Source: Cytobacillus citreus
Lineage (GTDB): Bacteria > Bacillota > Bacilli > Bacillales > Cytobacillaceae
Assembly: GCF_018343665.1 (NCBI RefSeq)
Contig: NZ_JAGYPM010000002.1
Location: forward strand, 124,001-188,000
Length of the DNA stretch: 64,000 nt
Reading direction: 5' to 3'
The notes below the pieces were generated by a model. It saw nothing but the letters and a program-made list of their open reading frames with translations, was not told the DNA's origin and did no database searches. Position numbers and translations under genes: made by a program. Of the stretch, positions 1-8,695 are shown in pieces (positions within the stretch are counted from its first letter, which is position 1; each line of letters opens with the position of its first letter).

Positions 1-1177
1 GTAAAGCATCAATCACAGCTTGAGATTCGTGCAAAAGGATGATGGAACCGGATGATTCCGTGTTATGAATATAATTAAATATTTTATCTGCATCACGAGA
101 TTTCCAATCTTCCGTATCCCTATTCCAAAGTACTATTTTGTTTTGGTGATGATTGACTGCATCTTTTGTCTGGTCATTAAATGCTGCATAAGGTGGTCTG
201 AAGAGGACTACTTTTTCATTCGTAATATCCTCTATTACTTTATTTCCTTGTATAAATTCATTTTCTTGTTTTTCATAGGAAAGGTCAGACATGATTAGAT
301 GATTCATAGAATGGCTGCCAATCGAATATTTATTTGATTGAACATATCGAACGTCGTCAGGACGTTTTTTTGCATTCGTTCCTATAAAGAAAAAAGTACC
401 GCCAACCTTGTATTTCTTTAAAATATCAACGATCTCCACTGTATATTTAGAAGGGCCATCATCGAAAGTAAGGGCCACATAGCCTTCTGGAAGGCTGTAT
501 GCTATGGACTCATCCAGTTTTATATAAGGAGGACTAGATGGAGTGGATTCATCTTTTACTAATTTAGTAGCTGGCGTAACAACGTTATTACTATTTACTT
601 CATTGACATCAACAGTTTTCGCTTCTGCAATTGGAATAGTGTTATTATTGATTTCAGGCTCATTTAAATTTGAGTGATTTGAATATCCAAACAGTATGGA
701 AAAAATAACACAAATCATGACAACGCTCACCCATTTAAATGGAAGCTTGTATCCTTTTGAATTGACTGCTTTATTTTTCTCTTCAATCTTTTTTTCTTCA
801 ATTGCTGATAGATTAGAAGATAAGTAAGGAAGTTTTTTAAAATCGTTAACACTTTGTGTGTTTTTAATAGAATCTAAGTTGTTTTTGTAATCTGCTGAAC
901 AAGCAAAATAAATTCGCTCACTTTTTTCACGGTATGTCCTTGTCATATAACTTATGTATTGTTTTTTGTTTGTGTCTATTGTTGTATGTAACGATAATCT
1001 GTATTTGTGATTTTCATCAAATTCAGATATGGTTATTAAATTTTCAGCTGTATCACTGTCAATTTCCCAAAAAAGTTCATCTTCTTGTTCAAAGGATAAC
1101 TTTATGCGTAAATATGATTTTTCGTTACTCTTTTCAATTGCTACTAGTTCAAGTATTTTTCCGTGGTAGACTGACAT
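1..1177 (-). CDS. Membrane-anchored polysaccharide deacetylase (NodB homology), C-terminus cut by window edge
   Basis: The minus strand is open from an ATG at 1177, preceded by a strong GGGGAGGG ribosome binding site, to the window edge (392 codons seen). It encodes about 145 hydrophilic residues, one membrane segment (about residues 148-165), a linker rich in Asn, Ser and Val, and then a carbohydrate esterase 4 domain. The first NodB motif TFDDGPS lies near residues 237-243, followed by the metal-ligand pattern GSHSMNH near 283-289 and the RPPYAAFN motif. Family members remove N- or O-acetyl groups from peptidoglycan or other surface glycans. One membrane segment implies an inside N-terminus and an extracellular catalytic domain. 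I do not recognise the large N-terminal domain. The coiled-coil gene upstream ends 44 bases away on the same strand, so the two are probably co-transcribed. The glycan substrate is unknown. Confidence 0.88.
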   Translation of the reverse strand, partial: MSVYHGKILELVAIEKSNEKSYLRIKLSFEQEDELFWEIDSDTAENLITISEFDENHKYRLSLHTTIDTNKKQYISYMTRTYREKSERIYFACSADYKNNLDSIKNTQSVNDFKKLPYLSSNLSAIEEKKIEEKNKAVNSKGYKLPFKWVSVVMICVIFSILFGYSNHSNLNEPEINNNTIPIAEAKTVDVNEVNSNNVVTPATKLVKDESTPSSPPYIKLDESIAYSLPEGYVALTFDDGPSKYTVEIVDILKKYKVGGTFFFIGTNAKKRPDDVRYVQSNKYSIGSHSMNHLIMSDLSYEKQENEFIQGNKVIEDITNEKVVLFRPPYAAFNDQTKDAVNHHQNKIVLWNRDTEDWKSRDADKIFNYIHNTESSGSIILLHESQAVIDAL

Positions 1178-1221
1178 GGTTGCCCTCCCCTCTCTAGTTG
1201 TCTCGAACGAGCGGCTAGCTG

Positions 1222-1962
1222 TTATTCTGATTGATTAGAAGTACTTGCTTTTGTTGTAAAAGAAAAGGACATTTTCTCTGTAAAATCATTAATGGTTTGC
1301 ATTAATTGAGCCTTATCATCAACGAGCTTCTGATATTGTTCTGCATATTTTTGATTTTCTATTTCTAGGTTTCTAATTTTATCTTCAAGCTCATTGATTT
1401 TTAACATACTTTGATATTGAGCATTCGTAGATTCTTCAGTAAGCTTGTTGTATTTAGCTGTTTCTGTTTCAAGCTGATTGGAGATCTTCTCAAATTCCAT
1501 GTTTGATGTAAGCTGATATTCTTTATAATCCTCAAGGAGCTGATCATATCTCATTTGTTTGTTTGTCAGGTTATTTTCTAATTCACGAATTTCCTTCTTC
1601 TTTTCTTGGATAAGCTGGTCTTTCTTAATTTGATCATGCTTATAACGATTAATTGTTTCATTTGCTGTAAATAATTGATCCTCAAGCCCTTTATATTTAT
1701 AAGACTGCAATTGACGATCCTTAAGCATGTTTTCTAAAGAAACAATAACATCCAATGCTATTTTATCCTGGTCATTTTTTGAAAATAGGTTTTTATTACC
1801 ATTTGTAACAGGCTGCTCATACTCGTTCATAGAATTAGCCGGCTCATCTACAATCATTTCTGCGATTTCTTGCTGTTCTGCACTATTTTTCTCCACTTGG
1901 TTTTGATAAGACAGGACGCCTTTAAACCAACCAATTCCTTTTTTATCCATTTCGCTAGCCAA
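1222..1962 (-). CDS. Cytoplasmic long coiled-coil protein of unknown function
   Basis: A 246-residue protein with no signal peptide or membrane segment. It starts at a TTG (1962-1960) placed just after AGGAGATGA. From about residue 70 to 230 it is almost entirely charged heptad-type sequence rich in Glu, Lys, Gln and Asn, which predicts one long coiled coil. Residues 1-70 are acidic and probably disordered, and the last 15 residues are Ser/Thr rich. It precedes the membrane-anchored deacetylase in the same orientation. A scaffolding or tethering role for the cytoplasmic domain of that enzyme is an inference from position only. It could also be an unrelated structural protein. Confidence 0.75.
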   Translation of the reverse strand: MASEMDKKGIGWFKGVLSYQNQVEKNSAEQQEIAEMIVDEPANSMNEYEQPVTNGNKNLFSKNDQDKIALDVIVSLENMLKDRQLQSYKYKGLEDQLFTANETINRYKHDQIKKDQLIQEKKKEIRELENNLTNKQMRYDQLLEDYKEYQLTSNMEFEKISNQLETETAKYNKLTEESTNAQYQSMLKINELEDKIRNLEIENQKYAEQYQKLVDDKAQLMQTINDFTEKMSFSFTTKASTSNQSE

Positions 1963-2113
1963 AATCTCATCTCCTATATATGAATATTTAAGATTAAAGA
2001 CCTATCCATACTAAAATATTAACATACAAAATATAGTATAAAATATTAAAAAAGTCCTTATTTTGTAGGATTTATGTCGAAAGATGTAAACTGTTGTATA
2101 AATTAAGCTAAAT

Positions 2114-2158
2114 AAAAAGCCCTACAAGATGAAGTATCACCTTGTAGGGCCTTTTGTT
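2114..2158 (-). terminator. Rho-independent terminator of the RND pump gene
   Basis: A 10-bp perfect stem GCCCTACAAG/CTTGTAGGGC with a 12-base loop, followed on the minus strand by a T-rich run. It lies directly after the pump stop codon. A-rich sequence on the other side means it could also act on transcripts from the opposite strand. Confidence 0.85.
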
Positions 2159-5100
2159 TTAGTTTTCTTCTACTTCCTTACGGTTTTTCTTAAATAACTT
2201 AGATAATACTTCAAAAACAATTGGGACAATAAATAATGTTAATAACGTCGAGCTTGTTAATCCACCGATTACTGTAATTCCAAGCCCTTTTGAGATTAAA
2301 CCGCCACCGCCTGTGCCGAGTGCTAATGGGATTAGCGCACCAATCGTTGCGATTGCTGTCATTAGGATTGGACGTAGACGTGTAGAGCCAGCTTCTAGAA
2401 CCGCTTCACGCATACTCATACCATCACGTTCCATATGAATAATACGGTCCACAAGTACGATGGCGTTCGTTACAACAATACCGATTAACATTAATAGACC
2501 CATCATGACAGAAACAGAGATGGTTTCACCAGCGATAAATAAACCAACAAATGAACCAATTACTGCAAATGGTAATGAGAATAGGATCGCAAATGGTGCG
2601 ACACCTTCACGGAATGTTACAACAAGGATGAAGTACACGATTGCGACTGCCGCAAGCATGGCAACACCAAGCTGTGTAAAGGTTTCAGTCATATCAGCAG
2701 CTACACCCGCAACGCCGACTGTAACCCCTTTAGGTAAATCTAATTTATCAATGGCCTTATTTACTTCAGAGCTTGCCTTTGAAATATCTTCATCAATACT
2801 CGTTCCTGAAACGGTTGCGTAGTATTCACCTTTGCTGCGTGCAAGTGTATTGAAAGTTGTACCTTTCTCAACGGTTACAAGCTCTGAAAGTGGCATTGTC
2901 GTACCAAGTGCTGTCGGTACTTGTGTTGCTAACATATCATCGATTGATTTTGGTTGTGCAGCTTGTTCCTGTTGAACGATCACATCTAATGAGTCACCGT
3001 TCTTTTCAACCGTTGTTAGAACATCTTGTGTTTTTGTTGGGTTTAGCATCATGACGATTTGACCCGTTGTTAATCCATATTTCAGTAATTCATCTTGTGC
3101 TACATTGAATGTGTACTCAACATAGGCATCCTCTGCAGATGAAGAAACGTCTTTTATGCCGTCATTTTTCTTCATAATGTCTTCAACCATTTTTACAGAA
3201 TCATTTAGTTTATCTAAATCTTCACTGTAGAATGTGTAGCTGATTTCATTTGTAGGCATCGACATAGAAGAGAAGTTCTGACTCTTCCACTCGCCGCTTT
3301 GACCAATATTGAACACATAATCTTCAATTTCCTCGCGGGCTTCTGGGAAGTTTTCCATGTCTGGATCAAAGATTAGGTACATTAATGCACCGCCTGCTCC
3401 GCCACCCATCATCGCTGCCGCTGGATCGCCGCTTTCCGTTACCGATATTTGAACGATATCAATATCATCCCGTTTTAACATCTTCTCCTCGACTACACTA
3501 ATGTTTTCTAATGTATCTTCTGGCAGCTCACCTGCTTTTGGTGTGTATGTTAAATACATTACTTTTTCTTCGTCACTGCCCATGAAGCTAAAACCGATTA
3601 ATGGTGTTAACGCCAAACTGCTGGCTAATAAGACAACAGCAAGGATTGAAGTAATCACTTTATGGTAAAGTGCCTTATTAAGAAGCCCTTTGTACCATTT
3701 AGCCAATTTACCAGCCTCTTTATGACTGCTTTCTGTCTTTTCACTATATAATTTTTTCTTAAATAAGTAGTGAGATAATGCAGGAACAATGGTTATGGCA
3801 ACAATTAATGAAGCTCCAAGTGCAAACGTCATTGTTAGTGCGAACGGCATGAACATCTCGCCGACCATACCACCAACGAAGATAAGCGGGGCGAATACCG
3901 CAACCGTTACTAATGTTGATGACAGGATTGGTTTGAACATTTCAATTGTCGCTTCACGTATAAGAGCGCGACCTGTTAATTTCTCTTCTTTTAAATGCAG
4001 ACGACGATAAATATTTTCAACTACTACAATAGAGTCATCGATTACACGACCGATGGCAACTGTAATTGCACCAAGCGTCATAATATTAAGTGTAATGTCC
4101 ATCCAGTTTAGTATCATTAAAGCCATGAAAACCGAAACAGGAATAGAAATGATCGAAATAATGGTTGATTTAAAATCACGTAGGAATAGAAGTATGATTA
4201 ATACGGCAATTAAACCACCAAATAACGCTTTTTCAATCATTGTTGAAACGGATTGTTCAATTGGTTTTCCTTGGTCAAGTGATACATCGATAATAAGACC
4301 GTCGATGTTTGCCTTTTCTTCTTTCATTAACTTCTTCACACTGTTTACAACTTCAACAGTGTTTGCTTGTTGCTCTTTGGCGATTTGAACAGCAATGGCA
4401 TCTTTACCGTTTGTACGTGAAACGGATTGTACTTTACCAACTACTTCAATCGTAGCAATGTCGCTAAGTTTCACAAATGGAGAAGGATTGCTTGCTGATG
4501 GTGTGACAGGAATAAGCATATTCTTTAATTCATCAGCTGTCATGAACTTGCCGTCTACTGCTACAGCTTGTTCACCTTCTTCAAACTCGTAAAGTCCTAA
4601 TGAAACGGCTAAATTACTCGCTTGAATGATTTCCTTTACTTTATCTTCGGTTAAGCCAAGCTCAGCCATTTTCGCTTGGTTATAAGTAAGGTCCACTTCT
4701 TCAATATGCTGACCTGTAATAGTTGCAGACGCAACACCATCGATTTTCTCAATTTTCGGCAGTAAAATGTCCTCTACTGTTGACGTTAATTCAACAATAT
4801 CCTCTTCTGAACTACTTACACTTAGTGCAACAACTGGCATCATGTTCATGCTAATGGCCGAAGTTGTAGGCTTTTGTGCTCCTTCTGGTAATTTCACTGC
4901 ATCCAACGCAGATTCTAAGGAACGTTTCGCCTCGTCCATATCAACACCGTAGTCGTATTCCACTTGAATACTTGCCATGTTAGAATATGAATTTGAATAA
5001 ACGGCTTTAACGTCTTCGAGACCCTCTACTGCTTTCTCTAAAGGTATGGATACTTCTTCCATTACTTTCTCAGGAGTTGCTCCAGGGTATACGTCCATTA

Positions 5101-5242
5101 CCATCAAGTAAGGAATTGAAATATCAGGAATTGTCTCCATATTCATTCGTGTACCTGAATAAATACCAGATGCAGTAATAATTATTGTAAGAAGCCATAC
5201 AGCTAGTTTATTGCCTAGGACAAAATTGACTAAACCTTTCAC
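2159..5242 (-). CDS. swrC: RND-family efflux pump permease (SwrC/AcrB-like)
   Basis: A protein of about 1,027 residues, the usual size of the HAE-1 RND family. It has one N-terminal membrane helix, a large extracytoplasmic porter domain, a block of helices (about residues 330-470, with the family sequence AIGRVIDDSIVVVENI), a second porter domain, and a final block of helices with TNAIVLVDRI. The GTG at 5242 is preferred over the upstream TTG at 5278 because AGGGTAGGTG precedes it and it leaves a free divergent promoter region. In Bacillus subtilis, SwrC (YerP) exports surfactin and other amphipathic compounds. No membrane-fusion partner gene is adjacent, as is normal for Gram-positive members. 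It faces a TetR-family gene that is its likely repressor. The family is certain; the swrC name is by resemblance. Confidence 0.92.
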   Translation of the reverse strand: MKGLVNFVLGNKLAVWLLTIIITASGIYSGTRMNMETIPDISIPYLMVMDVYPGATPEKVMEEVSIPLEKAVEGLEDVKAVYSNSYSNMASIQVEYDYGVDMDEAKRSLESALDAVKLPEGAQKPTTSAISMNMMPVVALSVSSSEEDIVELTSTVEDILLPKIEKIDGVASATITGQHIEEVDLTYNQAKMAELGLTEDKVKEIIQASNLAVSLGLYEFEEGEQAVAVDGKFMTADELKNMLIPVTPSASNPSPFVKLSDIATIEVVGKVQSVSRTNGKDAIAVQIAKEQQANTVEVVNSVKKLMKEEKANIDGLIIDVSLDQGKPIEQSVSTMIEKALFGGLIAVLIILLFLRDFKSTIISIISIPVSVFMALMILNWMDITLNIMTLGAITVAIGRVIDDSIVVVENIYRRLHLKEEKLTGRALIREATIEMFKPILSSTLVTVAVFAPLIFVGGMVGEMFMPFALTMTFALGASLIVAITIVPALSHYLFKKKLYSEKTESSHKEAGKLAKWYKGLLNKALYHKVITSILAVVLLASSLALTPLIGFSFMGSDEEKVMYLTYTPKAGELPEDTLENISVVEEKMLKRDDIDIVQISVTESGDPAAAMMGGGAGGALMYLIFDPDMENFPEAREEIEDYVFNIGQSGEWKSQNFSSMSMPTNEISYTFYSEDLDKLNDSVKMVEDIMKKNDGIKDVSSSAEDAYVEYTFNVAQDELLKYGLTTGQIVMMLNPTKTQDVLTTVEKNGDSLDVIVQQEQAAQPKSIDDMLATQVPTALGTTMPLSELVTVEKGTTFNTLARSKGEYYATVSGTSIDEDISKASSEVNKAIDKLDLPKGVTVGVAGVAADMTETFTQLGVAMLAAVAIVYFILVVTFREGVAPFAILFSLPFAVIGSFVGLFIAGETISVSVMMGLLMLIGIVVTNAIVLVDRIIHMERDGMSMREAVLEAGSTRLRPILMTAIATIGALIPLALGTGGGGLISKGLGITVIGGLTSSTLLTLFIVPIVFEVLSKLFKKNRKEVEEN

Positions 5243-5291
5243 TGTTACACCTACCCTAAATTGACTTATCAAACTCAATTATTTATAATAA

Positions 5292-5314
5292 TTGACTAAT
5301 GAGTCATTTGTCAA
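5292..5314. promoter_or_regulatory. Candidate TetR operator overlapping the pump promoter
   Basis: An imperfect 23-bp palindrome with arms TTGACTAATGA and TCATTTGTCAA (one arm mismatch, central G). It contains the perfect core TGACT-AATG-AGTCA at 5293-5306. On the minus strand its TTGACA can serve as a -35 box, with TATTAT 18 bases downstream as the -10. A bound regulator would therefore cover the pump promoter. It lies in the 95-bp gap between the divergent pump and TetR genes. Confidence 0.65.
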
Positions 5315-5337
5315 TGAAAGACTATAGGAGCGATCAA

Positions 5338-6171
5338 ATGATGAAAAAACAATTAATTATGGAAAAAGCGTTAGAACTATTTGCGAAGCAAGGTTTTGAA
5401 GCAACCTCAGTTCAACAAATAACAGAGCATTGTGGAATTTCTAAAGGTGCTTTTTACTTATCCTTCAAATCGAAGGACGAATTAATTTTAGCATTAATTG
5501 ACCATTTTATGATGCAGTTCACCTCTGATATTGACTATATAGTCAGAGGCGCAATTCGTGACGAGGATCTTTTATATGAATTTTATTATGAAACCTTTCA
5601 TTCGTTTCATAAGCATTCTGATTTCGCAAAAATCATCATGAAAGAGCAATCGCAAACATTAAATAAAGAACTCATTTTAAAGACGCAATACTACGACAAA
5701 TTAATTGAGAACATTATTTTATCGATGATTGAACGTATATATGGTGATGAAGTCAAAGAGACAAAATATGATTTAATTTATTGTATTAAAGGCTTTATGA
5801 ATATATATTCACAGTTAATTCTATTCTATAATGTTCCGTTAGATTTGAAATTACTGTCGGAGTCGCTTGTGGAAAAAACAAATTTACTAGCTCGACATAC
5901 GACTGTACCATTTATTTCGCAAGAGCTAATCCAAGTATTTACGCAACCGATGAATGAAGAAGTATCAAAAGAACAGATCCTTGAAATTTTGGAACAAAAA
6001 ATAGATGAAATTGAAGAACCTATTGTAAAAGAATCGGTCATCCTGCTAAAGCAGCAACTGCTTGAACCGACATTCAGTCCTGCTATTGTAAGAGGATTAC
6101 TAGAAAATATTAAAAATCATCCTCATTGTAAATGGATTTCTTATTTACTTCGTCGTTATTTTGATTATTAA
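5338..6171 (+). CDS. TetR/AcrR-family transcriptional regulator, divergent to the RND pump
   Basis: About 277 residues, long for a TetR protein, which are usually 190-220. The start at 5338 is chosen because TAGGAG precedes it at normal spacing; the in-frame ATG at 5299 would sit inside the operator palindrome. Residues about 5-55 form the TetR helix-turn-helix, including QITEHCGISKGAFYLSFKSK. The C-terminal part is an all-helical ligand and dimerisation domain with an extra tail rich in Glu, Ile and Leu, ending in an RRYF motif. Divergent placement next to an RND pump is the classical arrangement of a drug-responsive repressor. The inducer cannot be read from sequence. Confidence 0.88.
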   Translation: MMKKQLIMEKALELFAKQGFEATSVQQITEHCGISKGAFYLSFKSKDELILALIDHFMMQFTSDIDYIVRGAIRDEDLLYEFYYETFHSFHKHSDFAKIIMKEQSQTLNKELILKTQYYDKLIENIILSMIERIYGDEVKETKYDLIYCIKGFMNIYSQLILFYNVPLDLKLLSESLVEKTNLLARHTTVPFISQELIQVFTQPMNEEVSKEQILEILEQKIDEIEEPIVKESVILLKQQLLEPTFSPAIVRGLLENIKNHPHCKWISYLLRRYFDY

Positions 6172-6272
6172 AAGCCTAAGAAGGTTTTGGGGGCAGTCCC
6201 AGCGAATTTTTAGTAAAAAGAATTCGCTATTAGAGTGGCTACGATGAATCGTTTACCTTTGGAGGTCCTTAT

Positions 6273-6392
6273 ATGAATAAATGGCATCGAGTAGATTATG
6301 AATCATCAATTGGAGTTATTGAAATAGTGGCAACAAATGAAGCGATCTGTTCTATCGTGTTCTCTGAACGGGATAAAGCATTCAAAAACTAA
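6273..6392 (+). pseudogene. ogt: Truncated N-terminus of methylated-DNA--protein-cysteine methyltransferase
   Basis: A 39-codon frame with a very good GGAGGT ribosome binding site. Its peptide, with YESSIGVIEIVATNEAICSI and FSERD, matches the N-terminal beta-strand region typical of O6-alkylguanine-DNA alkyltransferases. It stops right there, without the helix-turn-helix or the PCHR active-site motif. The ribosome site and start are intact, so the 3' part was probably lost by deletion. The terminator at 6411-6455 follows at once. Confidence 0.6.
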
Positions 6393-6410
6393 TAAGAATT
6401 AAAAGCAAAT

Positions 6411-6455
6411 AAAAGTATGATTCAATTGTACTTGAATCATACTTTTATTTTTTTC
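6411..6455. terminator. Bidirectional-looking terminator hairpin
   Basis: A perfect 15-bp stem (6411-6425 with 6432-6446) and a 6-base loop, followed by a T-rich run on the plus strand and flanked by A residues on the other side. It closes the tetR/ogt-remnant transcript. Confidence 0.85.
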
Positions 6456-6566
6456 CTCAATTTCCCAAAGATTTGCTTCAAAATGATAACCGATTACCTG
6501 AAATGATGGATTCTTAATAACTTTTGGTTCCAAAATTAGGCATCTTCTTCACAATCTAATGAATTT

Positions 6567-6938
6567 TTATTTATCCACTATGACGCCGAACATATTGCCA
6601 TCCAAGTCATAAAAATTAAAACACATGATGGGACCATGATCTTTAATTTCTGTAACATGTACCCCTTTCTGTTGTAAGTGTTGGTGATAAGATTCTATAT
6701 CTGTTGTTGTAAAGTTATAGTAGGCATTGTAGTGTTTAGCAGTAATTGCAAACTCTATTTCTTGCTTTTCCTCTACTTTTACGAGCGTCAAATATTGTTT
6801 CTCCGCGGTAAAATAAAAATCTGCACCGGTATTTCCAGGCCATGTGCCTACATAATTAAGCCCAAGCTTCTCCTTATACCACTCGATTGCAGTTTCAACA
6901 TTACGTACAGGTACAAATACGGCTCCAATTTTGATCAA
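6567..6938 (-). CDS. VOC (glyoxalase/bleomycin-resistance) superfamily protein
   Basis: 123 residues, one vicinal-oxygen-chelate module with two beta-alpha-beta-beta-beta halves. The first half includes FVPVRNVETAIEWYKEKLGL, and the second ends in YDLDGNMFGVI, the usual DPDGN-like C-terminal signature with the conserved acidic and Gly residues. It starts at a TTG with AAGGAG at good spacing. VOC proteins include glyoxalases, dioxygenases and drug-binding proteins. A 123-residue single module would act as a dimer. Nothing nearby indicates a substrate. Confidence 0.8.
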   Translation of the reverse strand: MIKIGAVFVPVRNVETAIEWYKEKLGLNYVGTWPGNTGADFYFTAEKQYLTLVKVEEKQEIEFAITAKHYNAYYNFTTTDIESYHQHLQQKGVHVTEIKDHGPIMCFNFYDLDGNMFGVIVDK

Positions 6939-7208
6939 TTTAATGCTCCTTCCTAGGATAATAGAACTTTCAGAAAAAGGAATGAAAATTAATAGTAGGT
7001 CAAAGAAGTGATAAGATTAGGGAAGTGGATTTGAGTGTATTGGTACTATCTGATTTAGTCATAGGGGCTGTAATCGCGAGCAATTTCCCCTTTATTAGTT
7101 TTCGCTATCTTTTTGTTTTTTCCTTTTTCTAATTTAGTGGCTATGTTATTTAACTCAATAAAATGGCTAGTTCGCTGTTAAAAGTGTGAAAAAACTAGTG
7201 TAATGAAT
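6939..7208. other. Intergenic stretch without a supported gene
   Basis: AT-rich. I found only a short GTG-started frame of about 35 codons near 7023 with a hydrophobic peptide and no relatives I recognise. No hairpin of note occurs until the terminator at 7209. It should hold the promoter of the VOC gene. Confidence 0.5.
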
Positions 7209-7243
7209 AACCCCCTTGGCCATTCATAACAAAGGGGGTTAGT
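7209..7243 (-). terminator. Terminator of the queF-yhhQ unit
   Basis: Stem AACCCCCTT/AAGGGGGTT with a 14-base loop, just past the stop codon of the transporter gene at 7261. On the minus strand the stem is followed only by ATTCATTACAC, with no real T-tract, so the U-run is poor. Confidence 0.6.
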
Positions 7244-7260
7244 GCTATTGAATCATATTT

Positions 7261-7893
7261 TTATACTTCCTTTGACAAAGAAGCTTCTGGTTCCCGTTTC
7301 CTAATAAGATGAACAAGTAAATAAACGAGCGGAGTAATGAATATGGATGCAAAAAATTTAAAGATATATTGCGTTACGATTAAGCCGCCTAATACAGCTA
7401 GAGGCATTGTTCCGATGAAGGCAATTGTAATAAAAATGGTCGTATCAATCAATTGACTCAGCATGGTTGAAGCATTATTTCGCAGCCATAATTTCTTTTG
7501 CCCATGCATGCTCTTTAAACGGTTAAACACAAAAACATCTAGATTTTGACTTACTAAATAGGAGATAAGGCTCGCAACGATTACTCGAAAGCTTCCATTT
7601 AAAATCGTTTGAAAGGATTCCTGATCTTTAAAAACAGGTGCTGCTGGCAAGTGGACGGTAATAGCAATAAAGATAAGAGCAAGAATTTGTGTAATGAGTC
7701 CCGCCTGAACCGTCCTTTGTCCTGCTTTTTTTCCATATACCTCTACAATTACATCGATAATGGGATACGTAAAAATATAGACAATGACAGCAGCAGGAAG
7801 TATAGCCCAATCTCCTATGCTAAAAAGCTTTACAGCCACTATGTTTGCTAAGATTAATAGTCCTACAAAAATACCATTTAAATATAAAATCAT
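7261..7893 (-). CDS. yhhQ: Queuosine precursor transporter (VUT/YhhQ family)
   Basis: 210 residues with about six hydrophobic helices and the family sequences YPIIDVIVEVYGKKAGQRTV and RFK/NRLK-type basic loops. YhhQ-family (DUF165) proteins import preQ0 or preQ1 for queuosine synthesis. The gene follows queF by 14 bases on the same strand, and both lie downstream of a preQ1-I riboswitch. That combination gives strong functional support: precursor uptake and reduction in one feedback-regulated unit. The start codon is an ATG preceded by AAGGGAGAGC. Confidence 0.88.
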   Translation of the reverse strand: MILYLNGIFVGLLILANIVAVKLFSIGDWAILPAAVIVYIFTYPIIDVIVEVYGKKAGQRTVQAGLITQILALIFIAITVHLPAAPVFKDQESFQTILNGSFRVIVASLISYLVSQNLDVFVFNRLKSMHGQKKLWLRNNASTMLSQLIDTTIFITIAFIGTMPLAVLGGLIVTQYIFKFFASIFITPLVYLLVHLIRKREPEASLSKEV

Positions 7894-7907
7894 TTCTTTG
7901 CTCTCCC

Positions 7908-8408
7908 TTAACGATTATCTATTTTTTCAGGATAGATATCATGGTTCATTAAACGAAAATGGGCCATTTCCTCGTACTTAGTACCAGGTATTCCATAATT
8001 GCACCAAGGATCAATAGAAATTCCGCCACGTGGTGTGAATTTACCCCAAACCTCAATATATTTTGGTTCAAGTAATTTGATTAAATCGTTCATGATAATA
8101 TTGACGCAATCCTCATGGAAGTCACCGTGATTCCTAAAACTAAATAGATATAACTTAAGGGATTTGCTCTCTACTATTTTTTTATTGGGGATGTACGAGA
8201 TGTACATCGTTGCAAAGTCAGGTTGATGTGTTAATGGGCATAAACTGGTGAACTCTGGACAATTAAATTTTACGAAGTAGTCACGATTGGTATGAAGATT
8301 ATCGACTGCCTCTAATACCTCTGGAGCATAATTAAATGTATATTTTGTTTGTTGATTACCTAATAATGTTAAGTCCTTTAAACCTTCTTCATGGCTTCTG
8401 CCAGACAT
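7908..8408 (-). CDS. queF: NADPH-dependent 7-cyano-7-deazaguanine (preQ0) reductase
   Basis: 166 residues, the size of the unimodular type I QueF. It reduces the nitrile of preQ0 to the aminomethyl group of preQ1, the committed step toward queuosine in tRNA. The catalytic Cys is in [12 protein letters not shown] at about residue 57 with the partner Asp at about 64 (Cys55 and Asp62 in the B. subtilis enzyme), and the substrate-binding ESKSLKLY motif follows. The ATG lies 7 bases after AAGGGGG. The queC, queD and queE genes are not in the window. Confidence 0.95.
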   Translation of the reverse strand: MSGRSHEEGLKDLTLLGNQQTKYTFNYAPEVLEAVDNLHTNRDYFVKFNCPEFTSLCPLTHQPDFATMYISYIPNKKIVESKSLKLYLFSFRNHGDFHEDCVNIIMNDLIKLLEPKYIEVWGKFTPRGGISIDPWCNYGIPGTKYEEMAHFRLMNHDIYPEKIDNR

Positions 8409-8495
8409 AAAAAAACCCCCTTGTAAAATTGTCCCGAGACTTTTCCAAGAGAGTTTTCTTAAACCATTCTATTTCAACTTATAGGATCAAAAACA

Positions 8496-8525
8496 TAAAA
8501 AGCCATGTCCAGTATGGACATGGCG
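8496..8525 (-). terminator. Attenuator terminator of the preQ1 riboswitch
   Basis: Perfect 9-10 bp stem GCCATGTCC...GGACATGGC with a 4-base loop, followed by a T-run on the minus strand. It starts about 18 bases after the preQ1 aptamer, as expected for transcriptional attenuation of queF and the transporter. Confidence 0.85.
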
Positions 8526-8541
8526 TATTGTCATGTATCCA

Positions 8542-8576
8542 TAGTTTTTTATAGAGGGTATTAGCTATGAACCTCT
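8542..8576 (-). ncRNA. preQ1-I riboswitch aptamer
   Basis: The minus-strand RNA reads AGAGGTTC, a loop with the conserved core TAGCTA, then ACCCTCT and the A-rich tail TATAAAAAACTA. This is the H-type pseudoknot layout of the class I preQ1 aptamer, one of the smallest riboswitches. It is followed at once by an intrinsic terminator and then queF. Ligand binding should favour termination when preQ1 is plentiful. Confidence 0.93.
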
Positions 8577-8607
8577 CCCGTTCAAGTACGGGTATTCTCA
8601 TTACCAT

Positions 8608-8636
8608 ATAATAAAGAATAATTCATAAATCGTCAA
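8608..8636 (-). promoter_or_regulatory. Sigma-A promoter of the queF unit
   Basis: On the minus strand, TTGACG (8636-8631), a 17-base spacer, then TATTAT (8613-8608). Transcription would start about 20-25 bases before the aptamer. Confidence 0.7.
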
Positions 8637-8695
8637 ATGGGATTTTAATCCTTTAGCTCCAACTCTATAAGTCTTTTAATAAAGGAAGTTTAATT

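Noticed and set aside
2460-5000. Several plus-strand open frames opposite the RND pump gene
   Set aside because: They are antisense shadows of a strongly conserved coding frame, with no ribosome sites and no recognisable domains.
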